DNA from: Bacteroidaceae bacterium
Lineage (GTDB): Bacteria; Bacteroidota; Bacteroidia; Bacteroidales; Bacteroidaceae
Direction: 5' to 3'
Length of the DNA stretch: 38,747 nt
NCBI GenBank assembly: GCA_017520935.1
Contig: JAFXEF010000006.1
Coordinates: 1-38,747 of the forward strand
Every line of letters begins with the position of its first letter. The first letter of the stretch is position 1. Both the position numbers and the translations under genes were made by a program. Positions 26,201 to 32,633 of the stretch are shown here, in pieces. Under the pieces are notes generated by a model. That model was not told the DNA's origin. It searched no databases and saw only the letters and a program-made list of their open reading frames with translations.

Positions 26201-27117
26201 CTTCCTGCCCATCCCTTATTGTACTCGGTGGGGCACATGATGAGAGGATCTACATCAGAGTGCTTTTTCACAAACTCGGTGTTGAGGTAGTTGAGATACT
26301 CGGCCTGCTTGTCGGCCTGCTTCTGCTCGGTACCGGATATGTCATCGAAGAAGACCGCGAAGGCACGTATGCCGAGGGCATACATCTTCTCCAGTTTGGC
26401 TACCGAACTCTTGCGGTCGGCCTCGGTCCACTGGATGTCGCCGCCGGGATGCATAGCCCATACGAACTTCACTTTGTGGCGGGCTGCCTCAGCGGCCAAC
26501 TCACTGATACGTTCGGCCTCGGCCTTAGGGTATGGTTCGCGCCATTGGCCTCGGTGATAAGGGTCGTCCTTGGGACCATAGATGTAGACATTCATCTTGG
26601 TGCGTCCGAAGAATTCGAGCAGGCTCTTGCGGTCGGCATCGCTGTAGGGATTACCGTAGTAGCCCTCCACGAGTCCGCGGTCGGCCACGTCGGGCCAGTC
26701 GGTGATGGTGACACCCGTTACCTCGGGGCTTACTGTCACCTGCAAGTAGGTCTGTACGCCATAGTAGGTGCCTGCGGTATCGGTGCCAGCAATTACCACC
26801 TTGTCTGCACTCACGTTGAGGTAGTAGCCTTCGGCCTGTGCGGGGATAAGGCTCTCGTAGTCGGCCACAGCTGCATCGCCACGCTCACCGATTATAAACT
26901 GTATGGTGCCTCCCTCAGTAGTGAAGTGCCGTTTGAGCAACGCCACGGCATCCGCATCAGCGGTCTCTGCACCGACGAGGGTATACGTGGTGGTGTTGTC
27001 GAAGGCTTTCGTTGTGTCCCATACCACCTGCTGTGGCTTGGGAAAAATCTCTGTTTGTTGTGCCATGGCCACGGAAGTAATCATGGCAAACAGGATGGAG
27101 AATAGGTGTTTTTTCAT
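23218..27117 (-). CDS. GH84-GH16 two-catalytic-domain secreted glycosidase
   Basis: 1,299 residues from ATG 27117 (MKKHLFSILFAMITSVAMAQ signal peptide). Order: a GH84 N-terminal domain; a GH84 catalytic barrel with RGLVEGYYGNPYSDADR and the catalytic pair D258-D259 in FAVFFDDISG; a helical region; two tandem modules of about 145 residues (near 608-755 and 757-905) with matching GTYLIMHNGKYLTN and VYYIMDGDRYLTN starts; a beta module; GH16 with E1120-I-D1122-I-W-E1125 (EIDIWE); and a C-terminal sorting-like tail ending IYTLQG...LPKGLYIQNGKKVYVK. GH84 removes beta-GlcNAc; gut GH16 enzymes include endo-acting enzymes on mucin O-glycans and keratan. Both active sites look intact. The single-chain combination is unusual. 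Its start at 27117 rather than 27171 is set by the signal peptide. Confidence 0.9.
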   Translation of the reverse strand: MKKHLFSILFAMITSVAMAQQTEIFPKPQQVVWDTTKAFDNTTTYTLVGAETADADAVALLKRHFTTEGGTIQFIIGERGDAAVADYESLIPAQAEGYYLNVSADKVVIAGTDTAGTYYGVQTYLQVTVSPEVTGVTITDWPDVADRGLVEGYYGNPYSDADRKSLLEFFGRTKMNVYIYGPKDDPYHRGQWREPYPKAEAERISELAAEAARHKVKFVWAMHPGGDIQWTEADRKSSVAKLEKMYALGIRAFAVFFDDISGTEQKQADKQAEYLNYLNTEFVKKHSDVDPLIMCPTEYNKGWAGSDYLNVLGSKLAAETRIMWTGNSVVDMIGKSDMTWINNRIKRNAYIWLNYPVNDYCRDHLLMGPTYGNDLDIASTLAGFTSNPMEYAEASKLSLYSIGDYCWNMTAYDADASWESAIKYLLPEHDEVFRLFCENNVDLGDNVHGLRRTNESPRFVEAKATFDSQMQQGNTADAVTAMRAHFALLADAATTLMECNESPALITEITPWCEVMRYMALKGTELMNMYDALEAKSPETFIDSYLRYQEHDEAQSAVRSRDFEGSIRVARPAVGSLHIAPFLKNTLNTLISTYKANYDYRIDVFPAQELENGTYLIMHNGKYLTNQNENVAGSVPQFIDKRDDVKPQSQEWHISIDPETDRYKIVNRLDDRYLNEKGVFTVSNTTNPYEAVWHTYHILRLANGKYCIQNAGSAGSKFWTVSGSRVTQGQSTTLEYDNFIFDLVPVNGAAPEPPITSTRDVYYIMDGDRYLTNTNPGGNGGTPTFKAVDTPGDAQEWRFTLDPAGKNFYKITSDADGRYINEYGVFGTNPYYADWNTYLILTMDGMCSIQVTQSALDAFHGERWWNVKGDRLEIDEELGRSSSYVIRIVPKGEVTDPDPEPGTLRQYTENGSIDGPNNTALPSTVMPLQPIEVVLRGAPGYAAKGLTIRYGHNLEGEEYDADGNRQWTEQYIAATNGKAVIDASMTEGDINLYATFEREADTEWCLVFSDEFNAENGSQPTSDKWMRCQRQGATWNRWLSDSPEVIYLEDGDLVARAIPNPNTTTDNVPMITGGIKSMGIFGFTYGYVEARIYNNLWTGNFPAFWMMPEDQSAGWPDCGEIDIWEVIDTENRSYHTVHSNWTWDLGHKGNPQSSFNTGLTYDRYHTFGLSWDENKLIWYIDGKEVGRYTKSTNTSHLAQGQWPFDKHFHLILNQSVGNGSWAANADVNHTYETRFDWVRVYQKAGMHNTDGIVDAIDTPIQAVPENTTIYTLQGIQIDGSIENLPKGLYIQNGKKVYVK

Positions 27118-27222
27118 TTTCTTAGATGTTTTATGTTTTCTTATCAGTTGGCAGTCCTCATAGCAAAACACAGCGTGTGTCGTTTTTGTTGATGCTCGTG
27201 CTCTGCAAAGGGCTCAGTGACG

Positions 27223-27669
27223 TTATCGGCCGAGCAACATGAATACTTCGTCTTTCAGTGCATCGGGCAGTGCCACCTTGCGCAGTTCAAGGCTCTTGAG
27301 CCAGTCGTCAATCTCTTTGGGGTCCATCGTGTAGAGTACTTCACGGAACTCCTCCACCGCTTCGTCGTCATACTTGTTAGAGGGGGTTCCGCGGTAGGCA
27401 TCTAACTCCTCATCGTCAAAATATTCGATGTCGGTACGTAGTGCGCGCTTTATCTTGCCCTTTTCGCACACCTCGTGCTCGCCGCAGCACTCGTCGTCAT
27501 CATCCTCTTCGTGAGAGAACTCATGCTCGTTGGCAGGAGGCGGCAATGTCTCTGCCGATTGTGGGGGCTGCAGTTGCCCGTCACCGTTCTTTTTTCTTAT
27601 CAGCTGTCCTACATACGAGAGTAGCACGAGTGCTACTAAAAAGATTATACTATATACTGCGATGTTCAT
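27223..27669 (-). CDS. Small acidic single-pass membrane protein, unknown function
   Basis: 148 residues from ATG 27669. MNIAVYSIIFLVALVLLSYVG is an N-terminal membrane anchor. It is followed by a very acidic linker with EEDDDDECCGEHEVCEKGK, where four cysteines could bind metal, then a helical acidic domain YFDDEELDAYRGTPSNKYDD and WLKSLELRKVALPDALKDEV. It looks like a conserved Bacteroidales protein often found beside aroA. The ATG lies 16 bases after the aroA stop on the same strand, across an AT-rich repeat, so it is probably in the aroA operon. No function is recognised. Confidence 0.7.
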   Translation of the reverse strand: MNIAVYSIIFLVALVLLSYVGQLIRKKNGDGQLQPPQSAETLPPPANEHEFSHEEDDDDECCGEHEVCEKGKIKRALRTDIEYFDDEELDAYRGTPSNKYDDEAVEEFREVLYTMDPKEIDDWLKSLELRKVALPDALKDEVFMLLGR

Positions 27670-27685
27670 GCTTGTTAATTCTGAA

Positions 27686-28993
27686 TTATGAATTCTCAAC
27701 TTTTATTTTTTTTAATTTAAGCAAGTCCTCCCAATATCCAGGATACGACTTTGTCACCACTTCGGGGTTCTCTATCGTCAGTCCCTCATGGCAGAGTGCT
27801 GCGGGGGCAAAGGCCATGGCCATGCGGTGGTCGTCGTAGGTGACTATCGTGGGATGGGGCTCGGGCTCGGTGCGCTCTCCATCCCAGATGAGCAGTTCAT
27901 TGCCCTCGGCGCGCAACACGTAGCCTAACTTGTACAGTTCGGTGATGAGAGCCGCCACGCGGTCGGTCTCCTTGATACGCAGGCTATGGATGCCGCTGAA
28001 TGTGAAGGGCACATCAAGCAAGCAGCAGGTTACGGCCAGCGTTTGCACTATGTCGGGGCAGTGGGAGAAGTCGAGAGTCGCCCTCTTACCCCCCTCGGGG
28101 AGGATGACTCCTGCATCGCGCCCCACAAGTCCTCCCCTCAGGGAAGATTGGGGAGTGGCCGTTATCTTGGCTCCTTCCTTTGTATATTCGGTACTTACTC
28201 CTAATGGCTCGAACATCTCCGCCACTATGCGGTCGCCCTGCTTGCTGTTGGCCGTGAGTCCACCTAAGCATATCTCCATCTCATGTCCGCAGTGGCTCGC
28301 GATGGCTGCCAGCTCGTACCAGTACGAGGCACCGCTCCAGTCACCCTCCACGGTGAGCGGTCGGTTGGTGTATCCGCCTGGGGCGATATGTATCGTTTGT
28401 TCATCGGTCCACTCGGCCGTGGCTCCGTAGTGCCGCATGAGGTCGAGCGTCAGTTCTATATAGGTACGCGAGGCTATCGTGCCTTTGAGGCGCAGGGTGA
28501 GCCCATCGGTAAGGCACGGGCCTATCATCAGCAGAGCCGAGATGTATTGCGAACTGATGCCCGCCTCCACCTCCACCTCGCCACCTTGCAGGTTCTTGCC
28601 CACGATGCGTAGGGGAGGGTAGCCCTCGTGGCGGGTGTAGCTGATGTCGGCTCCCAAGGCACGCAGAGCCTCTACCAATACCTTGATGGGGCGTTGTTGC
28701 ATGCGCTCGCTACCTGTCAGCACTGTCTCGCTGGGGGTGATGGCGAGGTAGGCCGTGAGGAATCGCATGGCAGTGCCCGTGGCACCGATGTCGATGAATG
28801 GTGTGCCTGCCCGCTTGGCCTCGATGCCCTGCTGCATGTGCTCCGTATCGTCGCATACGGCAAGGTGCGCTATGTTGCATTGCCGTTCCGGGCACAAGGC
28901 CTGTATCAGCAGTGCACGGTTGCTGATGCTTTTCGAGGTAGGCAGCGTTACGGTGGCCTCCACCTTTCGGGGGATATTCAGGGATATTTCCAT
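27686..28993 (-). CDS. aroA: 3-phosphoshikimate 1-carboxyvinyltransferase (EPSP synthase)
   Basis: 435 residues. TLPTSKSISNRALLIQAL at the start, DIGATGTAMRFLTAYLA, the GDWSGASYWYELAAIAS block and GIHSLRIKETDRVAAL with the conserved Lys/Glu/Asp near the end mark EPSP synthase of the shikimate pathway. Between KITATP and ATLDFSHCPD lies a stretch of about 25 residues (SSLRGGLVGRDAGVILPEGG region) whose DNA (28081-28157) matches the GC-rich palindromic repeats found elsewhere in the window. Without it the protein would be about 410 residues, the length I expect for Bacteroidales AroA. A -7 element TACTTTTG lies at 29023-29016 on the minus strand. Confidence 0.93.
   Translation of the reverse strand: MEISLNIPRKVEATVTLPTSKSISNRALLIQALCPERQCNIAHLAVCDDTEHMQQGIEAKRAGTPFIDIGATGTAMRFLTAYLAITPSETVLTGSERMQQRPIKVLVEALRALGADISYTRHEGYPPLRIVGKNLQGGEVEVEAGISSQYISALLMIGPCLTDGLTLRLKGTIASRTYIELTLDLMRHYGATAEWTDEQTIHIAPGGYTNRPLTVEGDWSGASYWYELAAIASHCGHEMEICLGGLTANSKQGDRIVAEMFEPLGVSTEYTKEGAKITATPQSSLRGGLVGRDAGVILPEGGKRATLDFSHCPDIVQTLAVTCCLLDVPFTFSGIHSLRIKETDRVAALITELYKLGYVLRAEGNELLIWDGERTEPEPHPTIVTYDDHRMAMAFAPAALCHEGLTIENPEVVTKSYPGYWEDLLKLKKIKVENS
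28081..28157 (-). repeat. GC-rich palindromic repeat inserted in frame in aroA
   Basis: Read on the minus strand it begins CTCCCCAATCTTCCC, continues GAGGGGAGGACTTG, contains CCTCCCCGAGGGGGG and ends TAAGAGG. The intergenic repeats at 30930 and 31506 begin CTCCCCAACCCCTCCC, continue AAGGAGGGG and have AAGAGGACTT. The reading frame of aroA is kept open through it. Confidence 0.6.
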
Positions 28994-29062
28994 CAGTATA
29001 GTCCTCTATTTTCGACAAAAGTAGCAAAATTATACACAAAATACGAAAAAAAACGAGAAAAA

Positions 29063-29094
29063 TTTGCGCGGATAAATAAAAAGACCTACCTTTG
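29063..29094 (+). promoter_or_regulatory. Promoter of tRNA-Pro
   Basis: TTTG (29063-29066), 20 bases, TACCTTTG (29087-29094). The 15 bases TTTGCACCGCAATTG at 29091-29105 recur at 29167-29181, just before the tRNA, with a 61-bp insert between. Confidence 0.7.
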
Positions 29095-29186
29095 CACCGC
29101 AATTGCGAAAGTCATCTGTGCTCGCTGAAAATAAAAGCACGCTTTTACTTGCTCGCTGGCATGACTTTTGCACCGCAATTGAGCAG

Positions 29187-29261
29187 CGGGGTGTAGCTCA
29201 GCCCGGTTAGAGTACGCGTCTGGGGGGCGTGTGGTCGCTGGTTCGAATCCAGTCACCCCGA
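29187..29261 (+). tRNA. tRNA-Pro (anticodon GGG)
   Basis: A 75-base cloverleaf: acceptor CGGGGTG/CACCCCG, D arm GCTC/GAGT, anticodon stem CGCGT/GCGTG with loop CTGGGGG (anticodon GGG), T arm GCTGG-TTCGAAT-CCAGT. CCA is not encoded. The GGG anticodon reads CCC and CCT. Confidence 0.95.
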
Positions 29262-29270
29262 CTGAGAAGA

Positions 29271-29305
29271 AGCATTGATAATCACAAGATTGTCGATGCT
29301 TTTTT
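29271..29305 (+). terminator. Intrinsic terminator of tRNA-Pro
   Basis: AGCATTGATAATC (29271-29283) pairs throughout with GATTGTCGATGCT (29288-29300), allowing G-U pairs, with loop ACAA, followed by a T run. Confidence 0.9.
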
Positions 29306-29380
29306 CTTTTTGTGCATACCATCAGAAATGCTCGGTTGACGTGCTGGTTTACTCGAAAAGATAATTGAAGGTTTTATGAC

Positions 29381-29648
29381 ACCTCCGTCCCGGAGGTATG
29401 CCTTATCCGCCGTTCCTGATTATTAGGTTCAGAGACCCCAATCTCAGCACCCTCGGATATTGGATATCCGAGTGGACGGAAGGTCGTCTTCCCTTGAGCT
29501 CCTTTTTTATCGTAGCTTACGCTTCGGCTTATCGTAAGTTAAGACTGGCACCAGCCTTAACTTACGCCTCGTAGTTGTCTCAAGGCTTGCGGGTGCTATT
29601 CTATATTCCCACGGTGGCAATATAGAATATGTCGGGAACGGCGGGCAT
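29381..29648. other. Multi-branched palindromic element (structured RNA or repeat)
   Basis: No ORF is supported here, but nearly all of the 268 bases can be paired. A 7-bp hairpin (29381-29397) is followed by an outer stem of 14 bp (29407-29420 with 29631-29644, ten bases perfect). Inside it are a 7-bp stem (29446-29452 with 29591-29597), a 9-bp hairpin (29452-29472), a 5-bp hairpin (29478-29492), a 7-bp stem (29492-29498 with 29579-29585) enclosing an 11-bp hairpin (29533-29543 with 29556-29566), and a second 11-bp hairpin (29597-29607 with 29619-29629). It lies between tRNA-Pro and mmdB, which converge. Confidence 0.6.
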
Positions 29649-29659
29649 ATCCGTTGCGA

Positions 29660-29762
29660 TGAAAAATGCAAATCCCCTCTTGCCGTCCTTTAGGGGGGAA
29701 CAAGAGGGGTTAGTTATGCATTTCCAGGATTCCCCTCTTTTAAGGGAGGGGTAGGGAGGGGC
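29660..29762. repeat. GC-rich palindromic repeat R1 after mmdB
   Basis: CCCCTCTTG (29674-29682) pairs with CAAGAGGGG (29701-29709), and a second hairpin is CCCCTC/GAGGGG (29732-29751), ending GGGGTAGGGAGGGG. On the minus strand it could terminate the mmd operon. Confidence 0.55.
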
Positions 29763-30923
29763 TTAGATCAAGAATCCGAGCAACACACCGGCAGCACAAG
29801 CCGAACCGATGACACCGGCTACGTTGGGACCCATGGCGTTCATGAGCAGGTAGTTGGTGGGGTCGGCCTTCTGGCCCTCGTCGTGAGAGATACGGGCTGC
29901 CATAGGCACGGCAGACACACCGGCATTACCGATGAGCGGGTTGATCTTCTGACCCTTCGGGAGGAAGAGATTCATGAACTTCACGAACAGTACACCGCTG
30001 GCGGTAGCGATGATGAAGGCTGTGATACCTACGAGCAGGATCTTCAGCGTAGAGGGAGTGAGGAACTCACTTGCCTGGGTAGAGGCACCTACGGTGAGAC
30101 CGAGCAGGATGGTGACGCAGTTGATCAGAGGACCCTTGGCCGCTTCGGCCAGACGGCCAGTTACGCCACTTACGTTGAGCAGGTTACCGAAGAAGAGCAT
30201 ACCCAAGAGGGGCAGACCGCTGGGCACGATGAACGCTGTGAGCAGCAGACCTACGATGGGGAAGATAATTTTCTCGGTTTGTGATACCTGACGGAGAGCC
30301 TCCATGCGGATGAGGCGCTCCTTCTTGGTGGTGAGCAGGCGCATGATGGGGCGCTGGATCACGGGCACGAGGGCCATGTAGGAGTAGGCACACACGGCGA
30401 TGGCTCCCATGAGGTTGGGCGCGAGCTTCGACGACAGGAAGATGGCGGTAGGACCGTCGGCACCACCGATGATGGCGATACCTGCTGCCTGGTCGGGCTC
30501 GAAGCCGAGGGCAAGTGCGATGATATAGGCTGCGAAGATACCGAACTGAGCGGCAGCACCCACGAGCATCATCTTAGGATTGGCGATGAGTGGAGCAAAG
30601 TCGGTCATGGCACCAATGCCGAGGAAGATGAGTGGTGGGTACCAACCGGTTTTCACGCCTTGATAGAGGATGTTGAGCACAGAACCCTCTTCGTAGAGAC
30701 CGATCTCAAGGCCTGCATCGGCCTTGAAGGGGATGTTGCCCAAGATGATACCGAAGCCGATGGGCACGAGCAATAGAGGCTCCCAGCCCTTCTTGATGGC
30801 GAGTGTGATGAAGAGGCATCCTACCAAGATCATCACGATATGTCCCCAGGTAGCGTTGGCAAAACCGGTGTATTGCCAGAAGTCTACGAGGTTGTTTCCG
30901 ATAAAGTTAAAAAAGTCGTTCAT
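29763..30923 (-). CDS. mmdB: Methylmalonyl-CoA decarboxylase beta subunit (Na+ pump)
   Basis: 386 residues from ATG 30923 (MNDFFNFIGNNLVDFWQYTG). It is almost wholly hydrophobic with about ten membrane segments, and the conserved blocks of the OadB/MmdB/GcdB family are seen: GIGAMTDFAPLIANPKMML, GIAIIGGADGPTAIFLSSKL, NLLNVSGVTGRLAE and NPLIGNAGVSAVPMAARISH (with the intramembrane Asp in GGADGPT). It couples decarboxylation of the biotin-bound carboxyl group to Na+ export across the inner membrane. It is the last gene of the operon. Confidence 0.93.
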   Translation of the reverse strand: MNDFFNFIGNNLVDFWQYTGFANATWGHIVMILVGCLFITLAIKKGWEPLLLVPIGFGIILGNIPFKADAGLEIGLYEEGSVLNILYQGVKTGWYPPLIFLGIGAMTDFAPLIANPKMMLVGAAAQFGIFAAYIIALALGFEPDQAAGIAIIGGADGPTAIFLSSKLAPNLMGAIAVCAYSYMALVPVIQRPIMRLLTTKKERLIRMEALRQVSQTEKIIFPIVGLLLTAFIVPSGLPLLGMLFFGNLLNVSGVTGRLAEAAKGPLINCVTILLGLTVGASTQASEFLTPSTLKILLVGITAFIIATASGVLFVKFMNLFLPKGQKINPLIGNAGVSAVPMAARISHDEGQKADPTNYLLMNAMGPNVAGVIGSACAAGVLLGFLI

Positions 30924-30929
30924 AATAAT

Positions 30930-31062
30930 GAGGCTCCCCAACCCCTCCCAAGGAGGGGCTTTCCGTCATTGCGGAAATAAGAGGACTTTTTATAGGTTTT
31001 ACATTCTTATTATTAGTGCACTCCGGGTCACCCCTCCTCGGGAGGGGCAGGGGGAGGCTCCT
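30930..31062. repeat. GC-rich palindromic repeat R2 between mmdB and mmdC
   Basis: The left end GAGGCTCCCCAACCCCTCCC and the right end GGGAGGGGCAGGGGGAGGCTC are inverted copies. Inside are hairpins CCCCTCCCAAGGAGGGG (30942), TTCCG..CGGAA (30961) and CCCCTCCTCGGGAGGGG (31031). It fills the whole gap between the two genes. Confidence 0.65.
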
Positions 31063-31063
31063 T

Positions 31064-31498
31064 TTATCCCAGTGTAATGATATCTGTTCCCTCTGCGATA
31101 GACTGTCCCTTCTCTACGTTGATGGCAACTACCTGACCGTCGCGGTCGGCATTGATGTTGTTCTCCATCTTCATGGCCTCAAGGATAGCTACGGTCTGTC
31201 CCTTGGCTACGGCATCGCCAACCTTTACCTTGATGTCGAGGATGACACCGGGCAGAGGAGCCTTGATGCCGGCACCCCCGGCTGTGGGGCGTGGAGCGGG
31301 AGCAGCTGCAGGTGCTGGAGCAGCAGCGGGTGTTGCTGCAGGACGTGCCACGGGTTTGGTTACTGCGGGCTTGGCCGGACGGTCGAGTTCTACTTGATAT
31401 GACTTTCCGTTTACGGTAACGTTGGCCTTGTTGCCTTCAAGTTCTTCTACGGCTACATTGTACTCATTGCCGTTAATCTTGTATTTATATTCTTTCAT
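31064..31498 (-). CDS. mmdC: Biotin carrier protein of the decarboxylase
   Basis: 144 residues from ATG 31498. An N-terminal part (MKEYKYKINGNEYNVAVEEL) is followed by an Ala/Pro-rich hinge (about 40-75), then a biotinyl domain with the biotinylation site Lys in EAMKMENNI and the flanking GVILDIKVKVGDAVAKGQ. It carries the carboxyl group from MmdA to MmdB. It sits between them in the operon, isolated on both sides by GC-rich repeats. Confidence 0.93.
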   Translation of the reverse strand: MKEYKYKINGNEYNVAVEELEGNKANVTVNGKSYQVELDRPAKPAVTKPVARPAATPAAAPAPAAAPAPRPTAGGAGIKAPLPGVILDIKVKVGDAVAKGQTVAILEAMKMENNINADRDGQVVAINVEKGQSIAEGTDIITLG

Positions 31499-31505
31499 AA
31501 TATTG

Positions 31506-31675
31506 GGAGGCCTCCCCAACCCCTCCCAAGGAGGGGCTTTCCGACATCGCGGAAGCAAGAGGACTTAAAAAATAGTTTTTACATTTATTATTTATCAGTG
31601 AACCCTGAGCTCCCTCTCCTTGACTTCGGCCCCTTCGGGCGTCGACCTAAAGGTTGGGAGAGGGGTGGGGTTGAG
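31506..31675. repeat. GC-rich palindromic repeat R3 between mmdC and the oadG-like gene
   Basis: The first 50 bases are nearly identical to R2 (CTCCCCAACCCCTCCCAAGG, then GGGGCTTTCCG, then GCGGAA and AAGAGGACTT). The right end GGGAGAGGGGTGGGGTTGAG is an inverted form of the left end, and the extra hairpin GGCCCCTTCGGGC lies inside. Confidence 0.65.
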
Positions 31676-31679
31676 ACCA

Positions 31680-32600
31680 TTAATTATACGGATACGGATG
31701 TGAGTGGGTATGTGTCAGCATGTGCCAACTTGATTCGCCACCGTCGATGGTGAGCACGTCACTCTCCTCATCGTGTACGTTGCCGAAGTGCTCGTGCAGT
31801 GCCATACAGATGGCGGCCATCTCTTCGTCGGCCTTACCGCCCTTGGCAGCGGGTGCTGCAGGAGCAGGAGTGGCAGCCTGGGCAGGAGCCTTCTTGGCGC
31901 TTGAGATGGTGCTGGCAAAAATCTTACCGATCGCAGCGAACAAGAACCAGAGGATAGCGAGGGCTGAGAAAACTACAGCCATACACATCACGGTCATGCC
32001 GAGGCCATAGCCGTCGAGACGCTTGAACTTGGCCACCTTGCCTTCGCCCTGCTCTACGATGTTGGTAGCGGCAGGAGTCACGTTGTCGGCTGTCACGATG
32101 CGCCATTCACCTACGCCATCTTTGGCACGGGCCCATGACTGGTTCTCGCCGAGGGCGGGTACGGTGACTGAGTCGAGTAGGGTAGTGCCGTTGGCATCGT
32201 ACAGGGCAATCCAGTTCTCGGTGCTGTCGGCCAATGTGAAGTTTGTGTGGAAGACACCGCGCTTAGGCATGTTGTCGGCAAAGAAGAGTATCTTCTGTTT
32301 GCCGTGAATGCTTGTGGCTACATCGCCAGAGGGTATCTGGTACATCATCTTAATGCGTTCGGGAGCACTCAGCTCTTCGTTGAGCACGGCACGGTTGGTC
32401 GTAAGGAAACAGTTGCGTGCATTGGCTGAGGCAAAAGCATCGTTGTGAAATTCTATCCATGCCGAACGGCAACCATACTCATCGAGTATGCTCTCCGTAT
32501 TGGTCACGAGAATTTCATTGAACTTGAGGCTCTTGGCACCCTGAGCGAAGCCTGCGGTGGTGGCAAGAGCCATCATTATACTAAAAAGAACTTTTTTCAT
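31680..32600 (-). CDS. OadG-family subunit with an N-terminal lamin-tail-like domain
   Basis: 306 residues from ATG 32600. The signal peptide MKKVLFSIMMALATTAGFAQ is followed by a lamin-tail-like beta domain (about 25-165) with LKFNEILVTNTESILDEYG, WIEFHND and NWIALYDANGTTLLDSVTV. Next come one transmembrane helix with GYGLGMTVMCMAVVFSALAI, typical of OadG/MmdD, an Ala/Pro linker and an acidic C-terminal part ending in a His/Pro tail (HTHSHPYPYN). OadG-type subunits hold the pump complex together. The N-terminal domain would lie in the periplasm; its role is unknown. Confidence 0.82.
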   Translation of the reverse strand: MKKVLFSIMMALATTAGFAQGAKSLKFNEILVTNTESILDEYGCRSAWIEFHNDAFASANARNCFLTTNRAVLNEELSAPERIKMMYQIPSGDVATSIHGKQKILFFADNMPKRGVFHTNFTLADSTENWIALYDANGTTLLDSVTVPALGENQSWARAKDGVGEWRIVTADNVTPAATNIVEQGEGKVAKFKRLDGYGLGMTVMCMAVVFSALAILWFLFAAIGKIFASTISSAKKAPAQAATPAPAAPAAKGGKADEEMAAICMALHEHFGNVHDEESDVLTIDGGESSWHMLTHTHSHPYPYN

Positions 32601-32633
32601 AATTGTCAATTATCAATTTTCAATTGTCAATTA
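32601..32633. repeat. AATTG-type AT-rich repeat at the oadG-like start
   Basis: Alternating CAATT and TCAATT units (AATTGTCAATTATCAATTTT and similar) fill the gap before the ATG at 32600, so the translation initiation region consists of repeat. Confidence 0.5.

Noticed and set aside
26026..27105. 359-codon plus-strand ORF opposite the GH84-GH16 gene
   Set aside because: It lies wholly within the GH84 coding region on the other strand and has no recognisable motifs; codon bias of the true gene explains the open frame.
20751..27117. A full polysaccharide utilisation locus around the glycosidases
   Set aside because: No SusC/SusD pair, sensor or sulfatase lies between or next to GH35 and GH84-GH16; the TonB-dependent receptor at 34880 is distant and lacks a SusD partner.
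28081..28157. CRISPR-like or terminator interpretation of the GC-rich repeat in aroA
   Set aside because: There is a single copy in a coding frame with no spacers, and the frame continues with conserved AroA residues on both sides.
29381..29648. Group II intron or riboswitch
   Set aside because: No reverse transcriptase gene, no domain V/VI signature or GUGYG-type boundary is visible, and the element is downstream of convergent genes rather than in a 5' leader.
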